The notes under the pieces: generated by a model
Told to the model about the DNA's origin: nothing
What the model saw: the letters and a program-made list of their open reading frames with translations, nothing else
Database searches by the model: none
Source: Arion vulgaris
Lineage: Eukaryota; Mollusca; Gastropoda; Stylommatophora; Arionidae
Length of the DNA stretch: 64,000 nt
Direction of reading: 5' to 3'
Assembly: GCA_020796225.1 (NCBI GenBank)
Contig: CM036755.1
Coordinates: 64,486,049-64,550,048 of the forward strand
Shown: positions 43,385 to 53,300 of the stretch, piece by piece
Position numbering within the stretch: position 1 is the first letter of the stretch
Layout: the number at the start of each line of letters is the position of its first letter
Program-made: the position numbers and the translations under genes

Positions 43385-43975
43385 AGTACAGCAATTTAAA
43401 TACCTCGGAGTCCTGGTAACATCAGATGCAGATCAGAAATAGAAATCAAAATAGGATCAAAGCTAATAAGCCAAAACAGCGTTCCAGAAAATAAGAAACA
43501 TTATATGCAACAAGTCATTGTCAATTGAGATCAAAATGAGAGTTATACAGTGCTGCATAGAACCAATACTGACATTCGGACGCGAGTCATGGACAATGAA
43601 CGCACAGATAGAAAAATCTCTGAAGACCACGGATATGTGGTTTTACAGAAGAATGATGCGAATACCATGGACTGTTAAAATGACTAATGTGGGGGTGTTG
43701 AATGAGGCCAAGACACAGAGAAAACTTATTGTCAATATAAGAAAGAGGCGGTCATCATTTTTCGGACATGTGATGAGAAAATAAGCTTTAGAACACATTG
43801 AAACATCCTGTAAAATCGAGGGGAGACGAGACAGAGGAAGACAGAGAGAGAGAGAATTTTGGATAGCCTGACTTCATGGCACGGAAAAGCGTCAACATCT
43901 GAGATGATAGCAAACACAAAAACGAGATTTGTGGAGATCCATAATCGCCTACGCTAGCCAACACGGCACTGATAA
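43385..43975 (+). mobile_element. non-LTR family B, RT thumb to 3' end
   Basis: QQFKYLGVLVTSDAD (YLG motif), MRVIQCCIEPILTFGRESW, MWFYRRMMRIPWTVKMTNVG, KRRSSFFGHVMRK, then after a stop the GRRDRGRQRERILDSLTSW block. Most complete family B copy in the window. Stops at 43440 and 43782 and frameshifts near the end. Confidence 0.85.
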
Positions 43976-44035
43976 GATGAAGAAAGATTTGTTGTCCCTT
44001 TTGTGCCGTTTCTCACTTTCACTACATCTTAGATT

Positions 44036-44190
44036 AATTAACTCCATGTAGACCAAACGCCACACTACGTGGCTTTGGGTTGACGCATTTTACCAGGAGA
44101 CATACTAGAGGACATTTTTATTCTAAAAAACAAATGACTTGTAAAAACATGACTTTTGCCCTGGTCCACTAAGAGTTAAGTGTAGTTTGA
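44036..44190 (-). mobile_element. SINE2 3' part
   Basis: Same orientation as 7010-7345; shares AACGCCACACTACGTGGC, AACAAATGACTTGTAAAAAC and ACTTTTGCCCTGGTCC. The tRNA-like head is missing. Confidence 0.72.
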
Positions 44191-44556
44191 TGTTTGTCAA
44201 TTTCTCTACATCTTAGATTAAGTGCAGTTTGAGGGCATTGGGAATAAATAAACCTTTAAAATGTACAGAATATTGGCAATGAATGAAGACGTTTGATAAA
44301 AGACAGAACTTAATTGGGGGCGTTTGATCAATGAACAAGCGGTGAAGAACTTTAACTGTCTTTCAAGCACACGGCCATAGATCGACTATACAAAGTCAAG
44401 TTAAATGAATTGAGAACTGCTGAATATGGTACCATATGTGTAGCGCAGCAGATTTTTGGGAAGCGATAAACACCGTGACTGTGGACTAATTATACAATTG
44501 ACGGTGCTCAGTTCACGGATGCTGATCACTATTACTAAGCCACAATACGATAGCCA
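44191..44556. other. no recognised feature
   Basis: Unique-looking sequence with no supported ORF. Confidence 0.45.
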
Positions 44557-44945
44557 TGACAAACCATATGCTTAGTTCCTCTTTACTAAACACCACCTGA
44601 CAAACAATATGGTTAGTTCCTCTTTTACTAAACACCACCTGACAAACCATATGGTTAGTTCCTCTTTTACTAAACACCACCTGACAAACCATATGGTTAG
44701 TTCCTCTTTTACTAAACACCACCTGACAAACAATATGCTTAGTTCCTCTTTTACTAAACACCACCTGACAAACCATATTGTTAGTTCCTCTTTTACTAAA
44801 CACCACCTGACAAACCATATGCTTAGTTCCCCTTTTTACTAAACACCACCTGACAAACAATATGCTTAGTTCCTCTTTTACTAAACACCACCTGACAAAC
44901 CATATGCTTAGTTCCTCTTTTACTAAACACCACCTTACAAACCTT
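44557..44945. repeat. 42-bp minisatellite, about 9 copies
   Basis: The unit contains ACCATATGGTTAGTTCCTC and TTTTACTAAACACCACCTGAC. Variants are ACCATATG or ACAATATG and GGTTAG or GCTTAG. Since 42 is a multiple of three, each frame reads a 14-residue repeat (such as MVSSSFTKHHLTNH); this explains the open frames. Confidence 0.95.
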
Positions 44946-44968
44946 TACAAACTATATTTTTCTAACTC

Positions 44969-45395
44969 ATCATCATCATCAAGTAGCTTGTCCCTTCCGG
45001 AACTTGACTCTATTCTGTGCAAGTTGACTGGCGTCAGCAGCAGTCATTCTCAGATCATCAATGACATCTTGCACTCATCGTCTTCTAGATCTCCCTCTCA
45101 TTCTTCTTCCAGGCACCATTCCATCCAAAATTATCTTCTCTAGGCACTCATGTCATTTGATGTGTCAGAAATATTTAATTTTCCTTGATGTTATTCTCTT
45201 TAATAACCCTCTTTAATATCAAGCTGTTGCAGAACAGAAGCATGTGTTCTTTTTTCTATCCATGATGTTCTAAGTACCCTTCTATAGCATTTGCACTCAA
45301 ATGCATTAATGATCTTCTCCGCCGCTTTGTCAATGGACCATGTCTCACAACCATATGTTGCCAAGGGAAAAACGCAGGCTCTTAAACACTAAACT
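44969..45395 (-). mobile_element. non-LTR family A2, RT C-terminus
   Basis: Left end is the ATGATGATGATGA tail (reverse strand). Reverse strand continues through the 'MTAADA' and RRRW blocks shared with 10487 and into the thumb (SWSID-type near 45345). Frames are broken. Confidence 0.75.
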
Positions 45396-45789
45396 TTTGT
45401 TCTATTTCAGTTCCTTTCCATAGGTTAGTTAGTTCTTTTTTAAACTAGTTATTAATAAATAAGCTAAGAAGGTTTCCTCTGCTGTTGAACATAGAAAGTT
45501 ATAACAAATTTTGTAAGGACACCTTCGCCTTAAAATTTGGTCCTCAAAAACAGTGCGTAAAAAGACGTTTTAGTATGCGTATAGCAAGAGTTAATTGAGA
45601 CGGATATGTAGACTTTTTGAGTTTGGAGGAAATACGGAATTGTCAACGGAGCTATTGTGTAAGTTCTCTACCACTGATACTCATAACTAGTTTCATCTGA
45701 ACGAGACTGAATATCTATGGGTGAGGGAGAACTGAGTGATCTTCTTCAGTCATCCATTGGGACTTGAACCCTTGCCCTTCGATTCAAGA
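45396..45789. other. no recognised feature
   Basis: No ORF or repeat match identified. Confidence 0.45.
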
Positions 45790-45945
45790 TCGTGTAAACA
45801 TAGCATTTTAGCTGAATTCGGATGTGTCTGTCCTATATGCCGTAGGGGGTCTACCAAACGCGCAACGTACTCACGTTCTCGGTGCAAACCACACAGATCA
45901 CAAAGAATGGTTAACGTGGTTGATAAGGACGAAAGCTAACAAACA
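45790..45945 (+). mobile_element. SINE6-like tail
   Basis: Contains GAATTCGGATGTGTCTGTCC, AACGCGCAACGTACTCACG and a final GGTTGATAAGGACGAAAG, parallel to the second half of SINE6-D but clearly diverged. Confidence 0.5.
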
Positions 45946-46204
45946 AACAAACAAATTGCATGACATTGAAGAACTGGGGTGTTATTGGACTCATTAACCC
46001 AACTCGTGCAGGACCCATAACTGGACCGCTCAAATACTAGGGGGTCTTTATGTGATGCTTAATAATATAGCAGCCAAATAGTGTTCACCAGTCCATTCCA
46101 ACGTTTTTATATATTGATGCGCATTTGACTAATGATTATAAAGACGCGGGCGCCATGTGACAATCGCAATAATAATAATCATAAATAAATAAAGTACTAT
46201 TAAT

Positions 46205-46445
46205 AGTGCGGGTGTCTGTCACTTAAGCAGTAGCTAGTTCGACCATAACCCAAGCTCACCTGGTTCAAACTTCGCGACACGCAGTTTGGAAGCAAATTCG
46301 TTTCCGTGGAATTTTTACGAAAGATAAAAAGTGTAGACCTCACCGTTCAGAAAGCAATGGCAAACTACTGAACGTATAAGTGATGACTAGAAAATCAACG
46401 ACTCGTTTACTTTGGTGTAAAGGATATGCCACGATTTTCATTTTT
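46205..46445 (+). mobile_element. SINE1, tRNA-derived
   Basis: Head GTGTCTGTCACTTAAGCAGTA with B-box-like GGTTCAAACTT; body AGAAAGCAATGGCAAACTAC and GAAAATCAACGACTCG; ends GATATGCCACGATTTTCA. Confidence 0.8.
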
Positions 46446-47250
46446 CACTAAAAAAAAAATATAGCAAGATTAATAAAAAGAATAACAGAGGAAAACGTAA
46501 TCCTCATTAAACAGTTAATTTAAACAAACATATTTTGCTTACGACAAATCTGAAAGATGCTGCTATTCCGAAGTACATTTTTGTTTCTTGAAATTCTAAT
46601 TAGCGCTAGCCGGAGAAGTAAAACATGGCGCCAATGATGCATCTCAGGGGCGCCATGCTTGGCGTCCATGGGTTCGCATTGGACCGCGCTGGCGTACATT
46701 GTTTATTTCTAGCCACCAGATAGTCTGCTGGTCCACAGCCAACTCTAGATAACTAGACCAAACCAGACAACTGAACGGGGCTTCCCTGACCTAGATCAGA
46801 AAAGGGGGCTGGAAATTACAGAAGTTTGATGGAACACTGCACGCATTTTAGCAATTTTACTCAATTCTGTGAGTCTATGGTTATTTATTGGTGAAAAATA
46901 TTCATACTATTGATATTCCTTATTGTTAAATTCAACTTGTTGCATAATATAACTTCGATTTAGCATTTTGTGTTGATTTTAAAACGAATTCGTCTATAAA
47001 CATCAATACTGGAATGCGAGGTCATGTGGTGTAGTTGTGGTCTGATTTCCCATAATTCTTACCTGTGTCCTAAGGCCCATAAGTTTATAGTTGGCTCTGG
47101 TTGGTCACGCCGAGCTATACTATATTCTAAGCAGGGGCCCAAATGTTCAAGTCAATAGAATTATCAGCTCCTCAGTCACTTCGTCATTACGGTGGATGTC
47201 ACTCACCAGAATGCTGCCCACATTTGTTCTACCTCCTTAGGTCACTTATT
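46446..47250. other. no recognised feature; short GC-richer patch
   Basis: Around 46610-46700 the sequence is richer in GC and has two related GGCGCCA stretches (ATGGCGCCAATG and GGGGCGCCATGC). It is 3 kb upstream of the phosphodiesterase start and could in principle hold a promoter, but nothing else supports that. Confidence 0.35.
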
Positions 47251-47253
47251 AAT

Positions 47254-47345
47254 TTTCGTTCGTCTGCTATGAAATCAGGCGGAGTCATGGCGCCTCTGAC
47301 TGATTTTTGCATGAAGGTTTGCTTTCCTTATCCCCAGTCGTGATT
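47254..47345. repeat. interspersed repeat R, copy 3
   Basis: TCGTCTGCTATGAAATC and CTCTGACTGATTTTTGCATG match the other two copies; right end is truncated. Confidence 0.55.
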
Positions 47346-47384
47346 CTAGACTTAACTTCATTTTGTATGTAGTATTTCAATTTC

Positions 47385-47632
47385 TGTGTCTGTAGATTAC
47401 ACGGTAGGGAGCTCGATCACAACCCAAGCGTACCTGGTTCAAACTCCGCTGCGGGCAATTTGGAAGCAAATTAGTTCGCTTGGATTTTTACGAACGATAC
47501 AAATATACCTCACCGTTCAGAAAGCAATGGCAAACTACTGAACGTATAAGTGGTGACTAGAAAATCGACGGCTCGTTTACTGTTGTTGAAGGCTAAGTCA
47601 TGTAAAGGATATGCTACGATTTTCATTTCAAT
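47385..47632 (+). mobile_element. SINE1, tRNA-derived
   Basis: Head TCTGTAGATTACACGGTAGG, B box TGGTTCAAACTCCGC, body and end as in other copies (GAAAATCGACGGCTCG, GATATGCTACGATTTTCA). Confidence 0.82.
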
Positions 47633-47927
47633 TTAATGTGTATAGTGGTGTCACCGAAAGTTTTTTATTCTCTTAATCCATTACGGGTCCTGCTGATCCG
47701 AAGCTTGAGACTCCTTGCCTTATTTTTAGAGTTGCTGGATCTTGCGTACTGACATAATTAGAAGTACAAGGTCTCAATATTTTTCCACTATAAATGTTAC
47801 ATCTCTAATGACAAATTAATCTACTTGAGAAACACTTGTACAACAAGGTGGTAGTAGATTCGGTAAGTACAATCTGTTGAGCAATGTTTCTATGTTGTCT
47901 AGTTTTTGATTGATTGATTGATTGAGT

Positions 47928-48370
47928 GAGTGATTGACAGGACCATCATTATTGCACGTCGGGGAATAACCATATGGGTTCCGATTTCTTTCTTACACAG
48001 GAAGATATCAGCGGCAGTGCACCAACTCCTCAACACCGGCGAGGGTTCCCGATGTAATTTAGAAGGTAGTGAAAATATTTTGTGGACATTTTAAAAAATA
48101 TATCAATTTAATGAATTTTGCACATGCAGCAGCTTTAGAGCCTGCTCTTCTCGAGTTTGAACTGCCATGGGTACTTTTATGTGCTCAACTTGAACACGGC
48201 ACCGACGTTTTATCGTCCGTCTCCGATAGGACTAGCACCTCAATCTCACCTACACTGAGATCAAGGATCTCTGGAAAAATATCCTGATGGCTCCACGAGT
48301 AAGCGAACCAAGTACATATGAAACGAGGGACGAGCACATAAACTGTTACGCCACAGTTCTTCTTTAACTC
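47928..48370 (-). mobile_element. composite repeat ST
   Basis: Minus-orientation copy of a repeat seen at 49090 (+) and, split, at 58620-59650 (-). Left block T has GACAGGACCATCATTATTGC; right block S has GTTTTATCGTCCGTCTCCG and CTACACTGAGATCAAG. It behaves as one ~450-bp interspersed element; the type is undetermined, possibly a SINE with a head at the right end. Confidence 0.6.
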
Positions 48371-48381
48371 AATACATACCA

Positions 48382-48980
48382 TTGACTATGTATATACAGC
48401 TCCTTAGCTGTCTACGCAGAATGCTACAAATAAACTGGCAGGACAAAATTCCAGACAACGAAGTCCTCACAAGAGCAAAGATCCCAAGCGTCAACTCCCT
48501 GTTGCAGAAGGCCCAAATGAGATGGGTCGGTCACGTTGCTCAAATACCTGATAAACGCATCCCAAAACAGTTGATGTATGGCGAACTTGAAGGGGGCAGA
48601 CGTTCAGCTGGTGGACAGAAAAAACGCTTTAAAGACACTTAAAGTGTCTCTGAAATGCTTCGATATAGACACCATGTGCTGGGTATCCCTTGCGCAAGAT
48701 CGTCAAATGTGGCGCTGTAACAACAAAAGAGAAACCCGAATAGCTGAGAATCATCGTATTGTTGAGGCACAGAGAAAACGAGCAGCGCTAAAAGACAGAG
48801 CACACAACACGCACATGTCTAACCTTGATCATGTATGCCCCACCTGTGGTAGGGGATTCTGTTCTAGGATTGGACTCTACAGTCACCTCCGCACACACCA
48901 GAGAGTGCAGCAGCACACGTCTGAGATTGTTGTCATCATCGCTTGCGATGGACGGCTATTATACCATTGCCTATTATAGT
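48382..48980 (+). mobile_element. non-LTR family W, RT C-terminus with zinc finger
   Basis: Reads LLSCLRRMLQINWQDKIPD, NEVLTRAKIPSVNSLLQK, MRWVGHVAQIPDKRIPKQL and then in a second frame LKVSLKCFDIDTMCW, SLAQDRQMWR and VCPTCGRGFCSRIGLYSH followed by LRTH. The CxxC...HxxxH finger at the C-terminus is characteristic of this widespread animal RT group. One frameshift near 48620 separates the halves; the 5' part is missing. Confidence 0.88.
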
Positions 48981-49089
48981 GGCATACAAACGAACGATAA
49001 TCATACCTACAGCCACTATAGTGGTATACAACTATAAACCTACAATGAGATCAGAGGCCTCTAGAAAAATACCCCGGTTCCTCCCCGAG

Positions 49090-49530
49090 GGAGCGAATCG
49101 AGTAACTGTGTGTCTCTGGGTCGCGGAGGTACCTCTATCGCTAAAGGTACTGGGTTTGTTCCATGTCTGAAGCGAATGCAATATATTTTCAGAGAATCTT
49201 GATCTCAATGTAGGTGAGATTTAGCTTCTAGTCCTATTGGTGACGGAAGATAAAACTGAGGTCCCGTATTCAAGTTGATCACGTAAAAGAACCCTTTGGC
49301 AGTTCAAAATGGAAAATAGCAGGCTGGAAAGACGCTGCCCTGGCAAAATTTGTTAGAAAGATTAAACATTAAAATTTCTTCAAAATATTTTCACCATCTT
49401 CAAAATTCACCGGGGACCCGCGATTGTGCTACGGAATTCGTGCTCTGCCGCTGAGAAAGAGAGAGTAAGAAAGAGATCGGAGCACACATGGTTACTCACA
49501 TAAGTGCAATGATGATGGTCCTAACAATCA
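49090..49530 (+). mobile_element. composite repeat ST
   Basis: Plus-orientation copy: ACTGTGTGTCTCTGGGTCG at the head, TTGATCTCAATGTAGGTGAG in the middle, and block T (CACCGGGGACCCGCG to GATGATGGTCCTAACAATCA) at the end. Confidence 0.6.
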
Positions 49531-49564
49531 ATGTATCTATCTTATCGATTATTGAAGTTATATA

Positions 49565-49795
49565 TTATTGAATGTTAGCCATCAACCACAGTAAACAAGT
49601 CGTCGATTTTCTAGGCACCACTTATAGGTTCAGTAGGTTGCCATTGCTTTCTGGACGGTGAGGTATATTTTTACCGTTGGTAAATATCCACGCGGACAAT
49701 TTTACTTTCAAACAGCCGGCCACGAAGTTTGAACCCGGTACGCTCGGGATGTGATGGAGCACACTACCGCTTAAGCTACAGGCGCTCATATTATA
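49565..49795 (-). mobile_element. SINE1 just upstream of the phosphodiesterase gene
   Basis: Reverse strand head TGTAGCTTAAGCGGTAGTG with B box GGGTTCAAACTTCG; left end holds the GAAAATCGACGACTTG block. It ends about 65 bp before the presumed splice acceptor at 49861. Confidence 0.82.
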
Positions 49796-49858
49796 CATTA
49801 TTACAATATCAAACATTTTGAAAGAAACTGGTCTGATATGATAATTTTGTTTATTTTT

Positions 49859-49910
49859 CAGGATTGAATAATAACCTGCTAACCGAGAGAGTGATACATC
49901 ATTGACTGTG
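49859..49910 (+). promoter_or_regulatory. probable splice acceptor and 5' leader of the phosphodiesterase
   Basis: TTTGTTTATTTTTCAG ends at 49861 and looks like a good 3' splice site, so a non-coding first exon probably lies upstream and the promoter is not at this position. In frame with the ATG at 49911 there is a TAA at 49872, which excludes an earlier start within this exon. Confidence 0.5.
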
Positions 49911-50351
49911 ATGGCGACTACCGTTCTTCGGCTGGTCATTGTTTTGGGTCTGTTGCATGTTGTCAAACCAGCCCCAAACAGGAGCAGCAATAGGGTCATG
50001 AGTTTTCAAGACATTTCAAACGTAGCTTCCTGGTTGGTAGACGAAGGATGGACTGTTATCCGGGAGAGTACGGGTTTGATCAACTCTGGGTTGAAACCAG
50101 ACACTTTTTATAATCTCCTGTCCACTTTGGCAAAACAAGGTCAAATGGTTCTTCAGAAATTAACAAGGCGTGATGCTCCTATAGGTTTTGCGCTCGATTG
50201 CGATACCTGCAGAGCTGTGTTGTCCTTGGCTCAATTTCTACTGTCCAGCAACATGTCTACGGACGAGATTAAGTCATCAATCAATGACCTGTGTGTGAAT
50301 TTCAAGATTGAAACTCCTCGAGTGTGCAAAGGAATTGTGGATGGGTTCGCA
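49911..50351 (+). CDS. SMPD1-like: phosphodiesterase exon 1 (coding)
   Basis: 147 codons, ending on a codon boundary before donor GTAAGT (50352). It encodes the signal peptide and the first four saposin cysteines (ALDCDTCRAV; INDLCVN; PRVCKGIVDGFA). ATG 49911 is chosen because of the upstream in-frame TAA, the fit to a signal peptide and the context GTGATGG. Confidence 0.9.
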
Positions 50352-53300
50352 GTAAGTGTTTCTTTCCCCAGGTTGATATTTCTATATGATGTGTTTGTGT
50401 GAGGGTGTGTGTTTGTTGGTCTATTGTCTTTGTTTGTTGGTCTATTGTCTTTGTTTGTTGGTCTATTGTCTTTGGTTGTTGGTCTATTGTCTTTGGTTGT
50501 TGGTCTATTGTCTTTGTTTGTTGGTCTATTGTCTTTGGTTGTTGGTCTATTGTCTTTGGTTGTTGGTCTATTGTCTTTCCCCAGGTGGATGATGGAATTG
50601 GTTGTCCACTCTTGCCGTTAAGCGTAGGGTGGGAGCTTTAATTTGCGTTCCAGTGCCAGATGAGTCACCCTTGTTGTGTTATATCCGTGTTTATTTAGTG
50701 TGGTCTTGATATTGTCTATCCATCTTTTTGCTATTCTTCCCTTAGCTCTAGTACCTGATCTCTTTTTATTATATGCTATTATTGGTGGTTGGTTGTATTT
50801 CATTCTCATTAAATGTCCAAACCACTGCATTTGTTGTCTTTCAATGTATTCGGGGAATGAAGTTATGCCCACTCTGCTTCTGATGTCCTCGTTTCATAGT
50901 TTATATTTCCTGGTGACCCCCACTACCTTCCTCGAGCATTTCATTTCACACATGGTGAGCTTTCTGTGGTGTGTTACTGTCAGAGACCAAGTTTGGCAAT
51001 GGTAACAAAGATGTTGATAGAAAAATACTGTTTATCTTCTGTCTTTTTACTTTCATCTTGATCTTTGGATGTTGTAGTAGTTTGTTGGTAACGAACCAAA
51101 TTGAAAATGCCGGATTCAGCAAATTTGCTGATTAGCCTATGTACATGCTTGTACGCCCCAACACCTTCCCTGCCTGATTTGTCTGTATCATGTGTTTGTG
51201 TTATGTTATGTTATGTTATGCGATCGACGTCATGACACATTGAGCATTCCCAAGCGTGCTCCGTCCTCCGCTGCTGCTGCAGCCATTCCAAAGTCTACTT
51301 GATCACCGTACCCATGAGAAGTTGATTATAGCATATCTTCTCTCTATACCACGAAAACGACGCTGTCTGGCGTGTCCAAACTTCACTCCTAATTCTCGCA
51401 ATCGCCCCAGTTTCTGAGACTAGCCCATTTCACAAAATCACTCATGATTGCCACTTTTCTCCACTGCCCTCACTTTCCAGTCACATAGTTACCTGTCTCC
51501 ACTCCCTCATCATCAATGATTCACACTTGTCTCCACTCCCTCATCATCAAGATTACCTGTCTCCCTCCCATCATCAAGATTACCTTCCACTCCTCATCTC
51601 AAGATTACGTCTCCATCTCTCATCAAGATTACCTCCACTCTCATCATCAAGATTACATGTCTCCACTCCTCATCATCAAGATTACCTGTCTCCACTCCTC
51701 ATCATCAAGATTACCTGTCTCCACTCCCTCATCATCAAGACTACCTGTCTCCACTCCCTCATCATCAAGATTACCTGTCTCCACTCCCTCATCATCAAGA
51801 TTACCTGTCTCCACTCCCTCATCATCAAGATTACCTGTCTCCACTCCCTCATCATCATGATTACATGTCTCCACTCCCTCATTATCAAGATTACCTGTCT
51901 CCACTCCCTCATCATCATGATTACCTGTCTCCACTCCCTCATCATCAAGATTACCTGTCTCCACTCCCTCATCATCAAGATTACCTGTCTCCACTCCCTC
52001 ATTATCATCACCTGTCTCCATGTCCTCCCCATCATGACTTCTATTGACTTTATTGTATTCATGACAATGAGATTCGCGATAACACACTAATTAGTTCTCT
52101 AATTTTCTAGACGACTGGTCTCGATTCGACCCCTCTGTCGGAGATAGATTTTTCTTGGGTCTACACGGCTCTCGAACTGACCCAGCTTAAATTGTTTACT
52201 AGAATAACTTTGTTAAGTAAAAGGCAGCTGCTGTGATGTTGACCATGTCACTTGTACTGTGCCCCTGGTCAAGAAGTTTACGAACCCAAACACCAGATTC
52301 TACAAAGTACCGCTTGATATGGTAACGGTTTCTTGATTTCCTTACATTATCTTCATCATCATTATTTACCTCCTCATCATCACCATTATCCATCTCCTCA
52401 TCGTTACCATTATCTGCCTCATCATTACTATTAGCCATCTCCTCATCATCACCATTATCCGCCTCCACATCGTCACTATTATCCGCCTCCACATCAACAT
52501 CATTAGCATTCTCATGATAGTTGGTATCCTTCATTTCTTGACTTAATTATTTCCTAAATCACGTGTTAAGTGTCCTACCACAGATCAGCGTGTCTTAATG
52601 ATTGCCCCTCTACTCCCCACACCTCCATCCTTCACCGAGTCTCCTCCTCAACACCCGTGGTGGAAATTGCGACATCTGGCTAAGTCCTGCCCTCATTTAT
52701 GAGGTACATAAATCACTAAATGTTATTCCTTGAATTTGGTCCACTTTGGCTGTCCTCTTTGTGATCATCACGATTCTCAGCTAGTAGTGTCCAGCGTTGG
52801 GAAAGAGAAAGGGCAAGAGAGAGTGACAGAGAGGAAGATCTACTAATAATTGCACCACGAGAGACCAGGAATTTTTTTTTTTTCGATCCAGAAGCACTTG
52901 AGCTTTTCAGCTCTTCGGCTCGGTGCCATGGACATCGTAACCCTTCGGTTCGGTGCCACGAACACCGTGAATCTGGGGAATCTGTGGCTTTTTCTGCCTG
53001 CCCACGGAATTGAACCCGTACACACAGAGGGCTAGTCACCCACAGTCCAACGCGCTACGAACACGCTGGGCACGCGGGCAGAGACCAGGAATAAGATCGA
53101 ATAGGTTTAAGATTGGGGGTGAGGGGGAATGCTTACATCGTGAGAGATATATATCAGAAGTGAGATAGGATTGGAGTTGAAGCAGGCTATAGATAAAATT
53201 GGGAGGGGTGGTGCAAGCAGGAGGAAGTAGGTTTGGGGTCCAAATAGGCTATAGATAGGATTTGGGCTCAGTCAAAAGTGAGATAGAATTGGGGTTGAAA

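Noticed and set aside
46600..46760. CpG-like patch as promoter of the phosphodiesterase gene
   Set aside because: Only slightly GC-rich, 3 kb away, no TATA or initiator context that stands out, and the position of the first non-coding exon is unknown.
50352..50402. Extension of exon 1 past 50351 to the next stop codon
   Set aside because: A strong donor GTAAGT follows Ala147 and the saposin domain is completed exactly by the exon at 61348 in the same phase.
51516..52090. Open frames on both strands with SRLPVSTPS and GVETGNLDDE repeats
   Set aside because: By-product of the 30-bp intronic minisatellite.
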